Source: Gemmatimonadota bacterium (GTDB taxonomy: Bacteria > Gemmatimonadota > Gemmatimonadetes > Gemmatimonadales > Gemmatimonadaceae). From it: 64,000 nucleotides of DNA. Made by a program: the position numbers and the translations under genes. Below are positions 48,466 to 57,046 of the stretch, in pieces (position 1 is the stretch's first letter; each line of letters starts with the position of its first letter). The stretch is taken from the NCBI GenBank assembly GCA_028287345.1, contig JAQBPV010000442.1:17806-81805 (forward strand), in the 5' to 3' direction. The notes under the pieces are model-generated. The model was not told where the DNA came from, did not search any database, and saw only the letters and a list, made by a program, of their open reading frames with translations.

Positions 48466-49219
48466 CGACCTCGCTCGCCTGCGCGACCGCGTCGCCGAGC
48501 TGACACGGGAACGCGATCACCTCCAGGCGATCGTCGACATCCTTCAGGAAGTCTCCTCCTCGCTCCACTTCGTCGACGTCCTCCAGGCGATCGCGCGCAA
48601 GCTGGGCGAGACGTTCGGGCTCGATCGCTGCGCCATCTTCCTCTCTGGTGACAAGGACGAGGTGCGCCTCGTCGCCAGCTACGAGGATCCGACGATTCGC
48701 AATCTCGTCGTCGACCTCAATCGGTATCCGGAGCTCAAGCGCGCGTTCGAGAGCGGCGAAACGGTGTTCATCCCCGACGCCGCCAACGACCCGATGCTCC
48801 GCAGCATCAAGTCGCATCTCGACCTCCGCAACGTCCGCTCGATCGTCGTCGTCCCCATCCGCTGGGAAGGCTCCGTCATCGGCGCCATCTTCCTCCGCAC
48901 CGAACGCGACGCGTTGCCGTTCAGCGAAGTCGACGTCCGCTTCTGCCAGACGGTCGCATCACTCACGGCCAAGGCGCTGCGCAACGCACATCGCTTCGAG
49001 ACGCTCCTCCACAGCCAGCAGGACGTTTCCGTCGCACAGCGTAAGGCCGAGCTGCAGCGCGTCGCGCTCGTCGGCTTCCTGCGTCGCCTGCTCGACCGCT
49101 ACGCCAAAGGCGAAGACCACACATGGGCCGAGACGCTCCTGCCGAAGGCGGCAGACGAGGAGCTCGAGCGGCTCGTCACCGTGTCGATGCAGGTCCTCGA
49201 GGAAGAAGCCAAGGGCTAG
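48398..49219 (+). CDS. GAF-domain protein in signalling operon
   Basis: 273 residues from the ATG at 48398, inside the end of the cyclase gene (68-base overlap); the long track start is rejected. A coiled coil (ADDLARLRDRVAELTRERDHL) leads to a GAF domain (DVLQAIARKLGETFGLDRCAIFL ... SIVVVPIRWEGSVIGAIFLR). The last 80 residues are helical and unknown. GAF domains bind small molecules or cyclic nucleotides. It may sense c-di-GMP or redox state; no output domain is visible. Confidence 0.85.
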   Translation: METLNPDQTSESQSREEHQPQADDLARLRDRVAELTRERDHLQAIVDILQEVSSSLHFVDVLQAIARKLGETFGLDRCAIFLSGDKDEVRLVASYEDPTIRNLVVDLNRYPELKRAFESGETVFIPDAANDPMLRSIKSHLDLRNVRSIVVVPIRWEGSVIGAIFLRTERDALPFSEVDVRFCQTVASLTAKALRNAHRFETLLHSQQDVSVAQRKAELQRVALVGFLRRLLDRYAKGEDHTWAETLLPKAADEELERLVTVSMQVLEEEAKG

Positions 49220-49231
49220 AGCATCGTTCCG

Positions 49232-51262
49232 ATGAGCAAGGTTCCGCCCGACCAGCGCGCCGCCGAGCTGCGCGCGCTGCTGCTGCAGGCGTCGCACGAC
49301 TACTACATCCTCGACCGGCCGTCGCTCTCCGACGCCGAGTACGACCGCGCCTTTCGTGAGCTACAGGCGATCGAGCGCGAGCATCCAGCGCTTCGCACGC
49401 CTGACTCGCCGACGATGCGCGTCGGCGCCGAGCCCGCGAGCGCACTCGCCAAGCACACGCATCTCGTTCCCATGATCTCACTCGGCAACGCCTTCACCGA
49501 GGTGGAGCTGAGCGAGTGGGAGAGCCGCATAGCGCGGCTCGTCGGCGACGACGCGCAGCGCGCGGGCTACGTGACGGAGCTCAAGATCGACGGCACCGCC
49601 GTGAGCCTGACGTACGAGAATGGCGTCTTCACCACGGGCACCACGCGCGGCAACGGCATCGTCGGCGAGGACGTGACGGCGAACCTGCGCACGCTGCGCG
49701 ACATCCCGCTGCGGTTGCGCGGCGACGACGTGCCGCCGCTCCTGGAAATTCGCGGTGAGGTCTATCTCCCCTTCAGTCTCTTCGAGAAGCTGAACGAAGA
49801 GCGCGTCGCAGCCGGCGAGCCGGTGTTCGCGAATCCCCGCAACTCCGCTGCCGGTTCGTTGCGCCAACTCGATCCCGCAAACTCGGCGAAGCGCCCGCTG
49901 CGATTCTTCGGCTATACGGTCGCACTGCCGCCCGGAGCTGTAGTTCCCTTCGAGACCCAGTGGCAATTGCTCGACACGCTCGCTCGCTGGGGCATCCCCG
50001 TGGCGCCCAATCGGCAGCGCTGCGCGACGATGGCCGAGGTGCACGAGTGGGCGCGTGACGTCGAGCAGCGGCTGCGTGCGGAGTTGGACTTCGCGATCGA
50101 CGGTGGCGTCATCAAGGTCGACTCACTGCGATTGCAGGACGAGCTGGGCGTCGTGGGCGGACGCGAGCCGCGCTGGGCCATCGCGCGCAAGTTCGCGCCC
50201 GATATCGCCGAGACGAAGCTGCTCGACATTCAGGTCAACGTCGGCCGGACCGGCTCGCTCAATCCGTTCGCCGTACTGGAGCCGGTGGAAATCGGCGGCA
50301 CCACGGTGAAGCTCGCGACGCTGCACAACTTCGATCTCATTCGCAGCAAGGACCTTCGCGTGGGCGACGTCGTTCAGGTGAAGCGCGCCGGCGACGTCAT
50401 TCCGCAGATCATCGGACCGGTGCCGGAGAAACGCGATCCCAACGATATGCCGAAGGTCACGCGCATTCCGACGAAGTGTCCGTCGTGCGGCACGCCCGTC
50501 GAGCGCGATGAGGAAGAGGTCGCGATCTATTGCCCGAACGTCCTCTGCCCCGACCGGCAGCTCGAGGCCATCGTGCACTTCGCGTCACGCGGCGCGATGG
50601 ACATTCGCGGGCTGTCGTACGCGCGCATCGAGCAGCTCATCGCGGCTGGCTTCGTCCACGACGTCGCCGATCTCTACGACCTCACGAGCGAGCAGCTTAC
50701 GTCGCTCGAGCGCTTCGCCGACAAGTCCGCCGACAACCTCATCGACGCCATCACCGCGTCGAAGCAGCAGCCGCTGTCACGCGTGCTGTTCGGACTCGGC
50801 ATTCGCCACGTAGGACAGACGGCGGCGCAGCTGCTGGCACGTCACTTCGGAAATATGGAAGTGCTCTCGAAAGCGACAGCCGAGGACATCCTCGCGCTCC
50901 GTGGCATCGGCGAGACGATTGCCGTCGCACTGGTCGCATTCTTTCACGATCCATCTGCCGCGACATTAGTGACGAAGCTCGCAGCGCACGGGCTCACGCT
51001 GTCCGAGCCTGTCTCCGTCGCCGTCGGAGGCGCGTTCAAGGGAATGACGTTCGTCGTCACGGGCACGCTGCCGACCCTCAGCCGCGGCGACGCAACGGCG
51101 CTGATCGAATCGCAGGGCGGACGGGTGACGAGCGGCGTCTCCAAGGCGACGAGCGCGGTGGTCGTCGGCGAAGAAGCAGGGAGCAAGTTGGAGAAAGCGA
51201 AGACGCTCGGAATCGAGACGATCGATGAGGCCGAGCTGCTCAGACGGGCGGGTCCGGCGTGA
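49232..51262 (+). CDS. ligA: NAD+-dependent DNA ligase
   Basis: 676 residues. Adenylation-site KIDG with Lys118 (TELKIDGTAVSLTYENG), NAD-binding Ia domain at the N-terminus (YYILDRPSLSDAEYD), OB fold (PFAVLEPVEIGGTTV), four-cysteine zinc finger (CPSCG...CPNVLCPD), helix-hairpin-helix (GIRHVGQTAAQLLARHFG) and C-terminal BRCT (FKGMTFVVTGTLPTLSR). It seals nicks in replication and repair. It starts 12 bases after the GAF gene, so the signalling run and ligA may share a transcript. Confidence 0.96.
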   Translation: MSKVPPDQRAAELRALLLQASHDYYILDRPSLSDAEYDRAFRELQAIEREHPALRTPDSPTMRVGAEPASALAKHTHLVPMISLGNAFTEVELSEWESRIARLVGDDAQRAGYVTELKIDGTAVSLTYENGVFTTGTTRGNGIVGEDVTANLRTLRDIPLRLRGDDVPPLLEIRGEVYLPFSLFEKLNEERVAAGEPVFANPRNSAAGSLRQLDPANSAKRPLRFFGYTVALPPGAVVPFETQWQLLDTLARWGIPVAPNRQRCATMAEVHEWARDVEQRLRAELDFAIDGGVIKVDSLRLQDELGVVGGREPRWAIARKFAPDIAETKLLDIQVNVGRTGSLNPFAVLEPVEIGGTTVKLATLHNFDLIRSKDLRVGDVVQVKRAGDVIPQIIGPVPEKRDPNDMPKVTRIPTKCPSCGTPVERDEEEVAIYCPNVLCPDRQLEAIVHFASRGAMDIRGLSYARIEQLIAAGFVHDVADLYDLTSEQLTSLERFADKSADNLIDAITASKQQPLSRVLFGLGIRHVGQTAAQLLARHFGNMEVLSKATAEDILALRGIGETIAVALVAFFHDPSAATLVTKLAAHGLTLSEPVSVAVGGAFKGMTFVVTGTLPTLSRGDATALIESQGGRVTSGVSKATSAVVVGEEAGSKLEKAKTLGIETIDEAELLRRAGPA

Positions 51263-51322
51263 CGCCAGTGCCGTCCGAGCCGTCAACACGACAGACTACG
51301 CCATGAGTGATACGGGGGAACG

Positions 51323-51871
51323 ATGAATCTCACAGGAAGCGGTATGGTCGCGATCACGCGGGACGCCATGGGCGGCCTGCGCAATGCACTGATGCGCGAC
51401 ATGGGCTATGCGGCGGCGGGCTACCTCCAGGAGGCCGGCTACGCAGGCGGTGGCGCGCTGTTCGAGGCGTTCCGCGGTTGGCTCGCCGCGCGTGGCGAGA
51501 ACGAGCCGGAAGCACTCTCCGTGACCGACTTCCAGGCCCAGGCGACCGAGTTCTTCCGCGAGTGCGGCTGGGGCTCACTGCAGGTGGGCGACCTCTACGA
51601 CACCGTGGCAACGCTCGACTCCTCCGACTGGGGCGAAGCGACCCCTGACGCCGGACTGGAGCAGGCCAGCTGCCATTTCTCCTCCGGTATGTTCTCCGAC
51701 TTCTTCGGCCGCCTGTCCGACGCACCATTGGCGGTGATGGAAGTCGAATGTCGGTCCGCAGGCGCCGAGCGCTGCCGCTTTCTCCTCGGCAGCGCGGAGA
51801 TCATGGAGCACGTGTACAACTCCATGAGCAGCGGGGAGACGTACGAGTCGGCGGTCGGAGCCGCGGCGTAG
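51323..51871 (+). CDS. V4R (4-vinyl-reductase-like) domain protein
   Basis: 182 residues with GGGGGA before the ATG. The C-terminal V4R pattern is seen in ASCHFSSGMFSDFFGRL and MEVECRSAGAERCRFLL, where the paired cysteines fit the proposed metal- or small-molecule-binding site. V4R proteins include the bacteriochlorophyll protein BchJ and regulators such as those of aromatic degradation. The N-terminal 90 residues are helical. Function here is unknown. Confidence 0.78.
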   Translation: MNLTGSGMVAITRDAMGGLRNALMRDMGYAAAGYLQEAGYAGGGALFEAFRGWLAARGENEPEALSVTDFQAQATEFFRECGWGSLQVGDLYDTVATLDSSDWGEATPDAGLEQASCHFSSGMFSDFFGRLSDAPLAVMEVECRSAGAERCRFLLGSAEIMEHVYNSMSSGETYESAVGAAA

Positions 51872-51879
51872 GACTACGG

Positions 51880-52087
51880 CAACTGCCACTGCCTGACACG
51901 GATGCACACGGACACTGCTCGGATTTTCGCGGATACTACCTCGGGCGAGCTTCGGCCACACCGCAAGGATCAACGCGCAGCGTCAAAAGGCGCTTTCTCC
52001 TTCATGCCTAACTCTTGGTCGACGGTGGCGCAGCGTAGCATCCGTGTAAATCCGGCTGTTTCAGTGTCATCCGCGTCCCATCAGTTG
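51880..52087. repeat. CGGA-phased palindromic repeat, family A copy 3
   Basis: Left arm 51880-51934 (CACTGCCTGACACGGATGCA core) and right arm 52040-52087 (ATCCGTGTAAATCCGG, ending CAGTTG) are imperfect reverse complements around a 105-base spacer. CGGA repeats lie at 51899, 51909, 51920 and 51930, spacing 10, 11 and 10. The spacer shares CCTCGGGC and AAGGCGC(C/T)TTT words with copy 1. It fills the gap between the V4R gene and the convergent phosphoribosyltransferase gene. Confidence 0.8.
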
Positions 52088-52129
52088 ATCTTCCGCGGTT
52101 GACCTTCAGCAGTTGACCTGCGCCTAGAC

Positions 52130-52663
52130 CTAGCTCGTCTCCCCGATCGTCTCCCGATATAGGGGATTCGGCACCAACTCCCCCTCGAAGAGCACCTCAC
52201 GATCCCACGGCAACACGATCGTGCTTTCGGTGGCGAGCGCATGGTAATCCGGCTGGTACGCCCCAGTCATGAAGGCCACCGCCGTCCGTACCTCGCGCGC
52301 CCCCGCATCCACGATCGCGCTGACAGCGAGCCGCATCGTCGCGCCTGAATCACAGGTCTCGTCAACCACGAGCACACGCCGACCCTTCACGGCAACGGGC
52401 GCTGCCCCAAAAATCTCCGGCGTCTCCCGCTCCACTTCGGACTGGTAGCGACGACTCACCACGATCGAATGAAATTCGCGGTCCAGGATGGCCGAGATTA
52501 CAGCACCCGGCACCACCCCCGCCGTCGCGATCCCGACGATGATCTCCGGATCGTAGGAGCGCACGACCTTGAGGGCGAGCGCACGCGAGAGCTCTCCGAA
52601 CATCGGCCATTCGACCTCGAAGACCCCCTTGCTCGGCTCGGCCGGTGATCGGCGTGGGGACAT
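52130..52663 (-). CDS. Phosphoribosyltransferase (type I fold)
   Basis: 177 residues with GGAG 6 bases before the ATG. The PRPP-binding loop is VLVVDETCDSGATMR and the pyrophosphate loop region is GIATAGVVPG. Type I phosphoribosyltransferases join PRPP to a base; this one is closest to the xanthine/hypoxanthine-type or regulatory relatives, but the base-specific hood is not identifiable. Divergent from the TPR-ParA operon across a 222-base gap that holds a GGTATG...CATACC pair and no clear ORF. Confidence 0.87.
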   Translation of the reverse strand: MSPRRSPAEPSKGVFEVEWPMFGELSRALALKVVRSYDPEIIVGIATAGVVPGAVISAILDREFHSIVVSRRYQSEVERETPEIFGAAPVAVKGRRVLVVDETCDSGATMRLAVSAIVDAGAREVRTAVAFMTGAYQPDYHALATESTIVLPWDREVLFEGELVPNPLYRETIGETS

Positions 52664-52885
52664 GCGCGCTCCTGATGTGAGTGTCCAACTGAGAAACTAC
52701 CCCTGCGTCCGGTATGGTGTAAGCACTTCCCGTGCGCAGGTATGCATTTCGCCATACCGCGGCGGGACCACAATCGCCGTTGTACCCCCTGCTCCGTGGA
52801 ATTAACTTTGCCCCTCATGGGCATGCCCGACGCGGCACCGGGCCTCGTTGATCCCACCTCCATCATCCTCCCGCTCACGCATCGC

Positions 52886-53344
52886 ATGTCCTGGTTGAGC
52901 CGCCTCCTCGGCGGCAAGTCGGACGGTGGACTGAAGCCGCAGCGCCTCGACTATCTCAACGAGGCGCTCGCCCTGGAGCGTCAGGGCGACTTCGACGCGG
53001 CACTCACGTCCTATCGCCTGGCGTTGCGCGATCATCCCAATGATCCGCGCATCCTCCAGAACATGGCCATCGCCTTCTCGCGCACCGGCCGCCTCGAGGA
53101 CGCTGTTCGCGCCTATCGCCGCGCGCTCGAGCTCGATCCGCAGCTCTCCGGCGCGCACTATGGGTTGGCCTTTCTGCACCTGAAGCGTGGCGAACCCGGC
53201 GACGCCGCATCGCACTTGCAGGCGTTTCTCGACGCACCGCCCTCCGGCGCCGAAGCCGACCGATGGGTGCGCCACGCGCGTCAGACGCTCGATGAGCTTC
53301 GGGCGCCGCCGCCGGAGCCACCTTTGGATCAGCCAGGGGCATAG
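52886..53344 (+). CDS. TPR-repeat cytoplasmic protein
   Basis: About 152 residues from the ATG at 52886 (MSWLSRLLGGK); earlier in-frame ATGs at 52817 or 52742 cannot be excluded as there is no clear ribosome site. TPR units: LNEALALERQGDFDAALTSY, ILQNMAIAFSRTGRLEDAV, GLAFLHLKRGEPGDAASHL. The end is Pro-rich (PPPEPPLDQPGA). No signal peptide. Its stop overlaps the ParA GTG start by one base, so they are coupled. Confidence 0.78.
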   Translation: MSWLSRLLGGKSDGGLKPQRLDYLNEALALERQGDFDAALTSYRLALRDHPNDPRILQNMAIAFSRTGRLEDAVRAYRRALELDPQLSGAHYGLAFLHLKRGEPGDAASHLQAFLDAPPSGAEADRWVRHARQTLDELRAPPPEPPLDQPGA

Positions 53345-54111
53345 TGGGAAGCGTACTCGCAATCGTCAGCCAGAAGGGCGGCGTGGGCAAGACCACCACC
53401 GCGATCAACATCGCGAGTGCGCTCGCGCGCCGGGGGCGCAAGACACTCCTCGTCGACGTCGACCCGCAGGGCGCCGTGCGGCATGGCGTTGGACTCTCCG
53501 GCACGGCGCACCCCGCGGGACTGGCCGACGTGCTCGCCGGCACGCACGAGCTGCAGGACGTCGTGCTGGCGACACCACTTCCCTGGCTGCGCGTGTTACT
53601 CGCCGGCTCGGTAGCCGAAGCGACGGAGCACGAAACATATCAGGCGCAAATCGCCGATTCGCCGAAGCTGGGCGAGCTGTTCCAGCGCGCGCGTGCGCGC
53701 GGTTACATCGTCGTCGTGGATACGCCGCCCGGACTAGGCGTCATCATGCGCCGGGTGCTCGCGCACAGCCAGCACGTCATCGTGCCGTTGCAGTCCGAGC
53801 CGTTGGCGCTGCAGACCACGACGCAAATCCTTCGCGCCATCCGCGAGGCCACGGTGACGAATCCGGAGCTCGTCCTCGACGGCATCCTCCTCACGATGGT
53901 CGAGGAGGGGAACGAAGTGTCGCAGCGGGTGTCAGCATACGTGCGCGAACAACTTCCGCGTGAGCTCCTGTTCGACGAGGCCATACCGCGTACGATGGCG
54001 TCGATCGACGCGTTTGCGGCTGGACAGCCCGTGGTGTTGCGCTCTCCCGACGACGCCGCGGCGAAGGCCTACGAACGAATTGCTGAACTGCTGGATCCGA
54101 AGCTGGCATGA
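53344..54111 (+). CDS. ParA-family ATPase
   Basis: 255 residues with a GTG start overlapping the TPR stop. Deviant Walker A KGGVGKTT (11-18), DVDPQG switch (LLVDVDPQGAVRHGVG), and Walker B VVVDTPPGLG. ParA ATPases position DNA or protein cargoes by gradient formation. No ParB or centromere-like site is next to it, so it may be an orphan that positions something other than the chromosome. It overlaps the next gene by 4 bases. Confidence 0.93.
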   Translation: MGSVLAIVSQKGGVGKTTTAINIASALARRGRKTLLVDVDPQGAVRHGVGLSGTAHPAGLADVLAGTHELQDVVLATPLPWLRVLLAGSVAEATEHETYQAQIADSPKLGELFQRARARGYIVVVDTPPGLGVIMRRVLAHSQHVIVPLQSEPLALQTTTQILRAIREATVTNPELVLDGILLTMVEEGNEVSQRVSAYVREQLPRELLFDEAIPRTMASIDAFAAGQPVVLRSPDDAAAKAYERIAELLDPKLA

Positions 54112-54863
54112 GACCTCTCGCTCCACGTTTCCTCGCCGCGATCGCGGCGTGTATCATCGCGTTCGCGTGCGGCAGCGTTCCGACCTTCGCTGACGGCATC
54201 GCCTTCATCTCGCCGATACAGCGCCCTGCGCTCGCGGTGGCCGTCAATGACACCCTCCGCGACAGCCTGGGCCGCGTCGCACCACTGCGCGTGTTTGCGT
54301 TCGACCAGAACGACGACACGCTCCGCGGCGTGACGCCGTCGTTTCTTGTCGTCACCCTGCCGGCAGGCGTGAAGGTGGACGCGAACGGCATCGTCACCGC
54401 ATTCGATTCGATCCGCCGAGTGCAGGTCATCGGACGCGTCGGTGCTCGGCTGCAGACCGAGGCAGTCACGTTGGAGGTCGTCGCGCCGCCGGACCTCATG
54501 GCGCCGACGGGAACCATCGCGCCGCTCGCGCTGGCGGCGACTTCGAGCCCGCTGCAGGTGACCATCACCGGCGACCGAAAGGGCACGCGCATTCCGGTGA
54601 GCGGCATCGTGGTGCGCTACAAGATCGACTCGACGGTGCCGAGTGTCACCGTCGATCCGGCCAGGTTCTTCTTCACCGAGGGCGTGCGCAGCGACCTCAC
54701 CACGAGCTTCGATACCACGGATGCCGGAACCACGAGCCGTTCGATCATCGCGTCCGACATCGTCGGTATCGACACCATCATCGTGAGGGCCACGGCGAAG
54801 AATCTCAAGGGTGAGGCGCTCCCCTCCGTGCGGTTCGCCATTCCGGTGAAGAAGGGCGCCTGA
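54108..54863 (+). CDS. Ig-like (Big-type) lipoprotein of unknown function
   Basis: 251 residues with a lipobox (IIAFAC) after a hydrophobic segment. The mature part is beta-rich; the pattern DTLRGVTPSFLVVTLPAGVKVDANGIVTAF fits bacterial Ig-like (Big) domains found in Gemmatimonadota surface proteins. A second half (ITGDRKGTRIPVSGIVVRY) may be another such domain. It is coupled to an intracellular ParA by a 4-base overlap, which is a curious pairing. Confidence 0.75.
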   Translation: MRPLAPRFLAAIAACIIAFACGSVPTFADGIAFISPIQRPALAVAVNDTLRDSLGRVAPLRVFAFDQNDDTLRGVTPSFLVVTLPAGVKVDANGIVTAFDSIRRVQVIGRVGARLQTEAVTLEVVAPPDLMAPTGTIAPLALAATSSPLQVTITGDRKGTRIPVSGIVVRYKIDSTVPSVTVDPARFFFTEGVRSDLTTSFDTTDAGTTSRSIIASDIVGIDTIIVRATAKNLKGEALPSVRFAIPVKKGA

Positions 54864-54960
54864 GACCGATACCCGTAGCGAACTCCCCGTTCGCACTGGT
54901 ATACTCGCGCGCATGATGCGGGTCGCACCCACAGCGACCATTCACCCGTCGGAGGCCGTG

Positions 54961-56799
54961 ATGCAATCGTCCGGAGGTCCGCGCAACTCCAAACCCGGTA
55001 CGCTTCCCAAGCTGTTCTTCGACGCCGTCGCGCGTCATGACAAGCCGGATGCGCTGCAGCATAAGGTCAGTGGCGTCTATCAACCCATCTCCAGCCGCGC
55101 CCTTGCGGATCGAGTGCGCCGCGTCGCACTGGGCCTCGCCGAGCTTGGGGTGAAAGCCGGCGATCGCGTCGCCATCCTGAGTGAGAACCGTCCCGAGTGG
55201 GCCATCGCCGACTATGCGTGCGTCACGTCGGCGGTCACCGACGTCCCGCTGTATCCGAACCTGCCGCCCGAGCAGGCGGCGTACATCATTCGCGACTCGG
55301 GCGCTGTGGCGATCTTCGTCAGCGACGAGGCCCAGGCCGCGAAGATCGCGCAAGTGCGCTCGACCCTGCCGGCGCTCCACTCGGTAATCACCTTTGCCGC
55401 CGGCCGCCACGCCGGTGTCGACCACACGCTCGCCGAGCTCGAAGCCAAGGGTGCGACCGCCGACAACGAGGCGCGACGCAAGGCCTATCGCGCTGCCGCC
55501 GATGCGGTGAAGCCCGATGACGTCGCGACACTGATCTACACGTCGGGCACGACAGGCGAGCCGAAAGGCGTGATGCTCACGCACGACAACCTCTGGTCGA
55601 ACGTGATGGCATCGGAGTCCGCCATTCCATTTCTCAGCAATGAGGTGGGACTCAGCTTCCTGCCGCTCTCGCATATCTTCGAGCGAATGGCGGGACACTA
55701 CCTGATGTTCCACGTCGGCTGCTCCATCGCCTATGCGGAATCGATCGACACCGTGCCGATCGACATGCAGACCGTGCGACCGACGCTCGTGCTCTCGGTT
55801 CCGCGTCTGTACGAGAAGATGTACGCACGCGTGTTGGAGAACGCACTCGCCGGCGGTGCGGCGAAGAAGAACATCTTCTTCTGGGCGCGCAAGGTTGCCG
55901 AGCAGTGGGCCGACGTGAAGCTCGCGGGTCGGGAGCCGAAGGGATTGCTCGCCGTGAAATATTCCATCGCACAGAAGCTCGTGTTCTCCAAGCTGCAGGC
56001 ACGCACAGGTGGTCGGCTCCGCTATTTCGTGTCCGGTGGAGCGCCGCTCGCGGCAGAGATCAACAAGTTCTTCTACGCGGCGGGGCTCGTGATTCTCGAG
56101 GGCTATGGCCTCACCGAGACGTCTCCCGTCATCGCGGTGAACACGCCGAAGGCATTTCGGATCGGCACGGTAGGCAAGCCGGTGCCTGGCAGCGAGGTGA
56201 TGATCGCTGCGGACGGCGAGATCCTCACGCGCGGACCGCACGTGATGAAAGGCTACTACAACAAGCCCGATGCGACGAAGGAAGCCATCGATGCCGACGG
56301 ATATTTCCACACCGGCGACATCGGCGTGCTGACGGACGACTTCCTCGCCATCACCGACCGCAAGAAGGACATCATCGTCACGGCCGGTGGCAAGAACATC
56401 GCGCCGCAGCCGATCGAGAATCTCATCAAGACGAACAAGTACGTCAGCCAGGCGGTCGTGATCGGGGACAAGCGGAAGTTCCCCATCGTCCTCGTCGTAC
56501 CGAACTGGGACCAGCTCGAGAAGTACGCAAAGCTCAAGAACATCATCTACACCGATCGGCGGCAGCTGCTCGAGATGCCGACGATTCAGGCGAAGATGGA
56601 CAAGGAAGTGCGCGAGCAGCTCACTGGACTCGCGAAGTTCGAAATGCCGAAGAAGATCGCGCTACTGGAGCACGATTTCTCGATCGAGCGCGGAGAGCTG
56701 ACGCCGACGCTGAAGGTGAAGCGGCGGATCATCGACAAGACATACAAGTCGGTGATCGACAAGCTCTACGAGGGCGAGCATGATGGGGCGTCGATCTAG
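54961..56799 (+). CDS. Long-chain acyl-CoA synthetase (FadD15-like)
   Basis: 612 residues from the ATG at 54961; GGAGG sits 5 bases before it, unlike the track start at 54913. AMP-binding motif IYTSGTTGEPKGVMLTH, A5 GYGLTETSPVIA, A7/A8 HTGDIGVLTDDFLAITDRKKD and ends with RRIIDKTYKSVIDKLYEG. It activates fatty acids to acyl-CoA for degradation or lipid synthesis. Operon status is unclear; it follows the lipoprotein by 97 bases. Confidence 0.93.
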   Translation: MQSSGGPRNSKPGTLPKLFFDAVARHDKPDALQHKVSGVYQPISSRALADRVRRVALGLAELGVKAGDRVAILSENRPEWAIADYACVTSAVTDVPLYPNLPPEQAAYIIRDSGAVAIFVSDEAQAAKIAQVRSTLPALHSVITFAAGRHAGVDHTLAELEAKGATADNEARRKAYRAAADAVKPDDVATLIYTSGTTGEPKGVMLTHDNLWSNVMASESAIPFLSNEVGLSFLPLSHIFERMAGHYLMFHVGCSIAYAESIDTVPIDMQTVRPTLVLSVPRLYEKMYARVLENALAGGAAKKNIFFWARKVAEQWADVKLAGREPKGLLAVKYSIAQKLVFSKLQARTGGRLRYFVSGGAPLAAEINKFFYAAGLVILEGYGLTETSPVIAVNTPKAFRIGTVGKPVPGSEVMIAADGEILTRGPHVMKGYYNKPDATKEAIDADGYFHTGDIGVLTDDFLAITDRKKDIIVTAGGKNIAPQPIENLIKTNKYVSQAVVIGDKRKFPIVLVVPNWDQLEKYAKLKNIIYTDRRQLLEMPTIQAKMDKEVREQLTGLAKFEMPKKIALLEHDFSIERGELTPTLKVKRRIIDKTYKSVIDKLYEGEHDGASI

Positions 56800-56853
56800 G
56801 CCGAAATTGGTAAGCGATGCTGTGGAATCAACGACAAAAAAACAGCAACGGCC

Positions 56854-57010
56854 TGACTTGAATCATGTGAATTTGTGAGAATTGCATCGCTGCGCAGATG
56901 GGGTCTCTTACCGCCGGAGCCCTGGTGTCTTTCTGCTGCCGCAGCAGGCTGGCAAGCCGCCACTCGCCAGCTGTGGAGCAAATTCCAAAAAATTCACATG
57001 ATTCAAGTCA
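56854..57010. repeat. AT-rich palindromic repeat, family B copy 2
   Basis: A perfect 21-base inverted repeat: TGACTTGAATCATGTGAATTT at 56854-56874 and its exact complement at 56990-57010, separated by 115 bases. The spacer holds a CTGCTGCCGCAGCAG hairpin. The TGACTTGAAT...TTGGAATTTG consensus is shared with the element at 17071-17206. It separates the convergent acyl-CoA synthetase and Trm112-like genes. No ORF inside. Confidence 0.8.
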
Positions 57011-57046
57011 TGGAGGTCGCCGAAGCGATGCGACGTTAGGCTCCTC

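Noticed and set aside
54805-56310. 501-residue minus-strand ORF
   Set aside because: Antisense to the acyl-CoA synthetase with its complete AMP-binding motifs.
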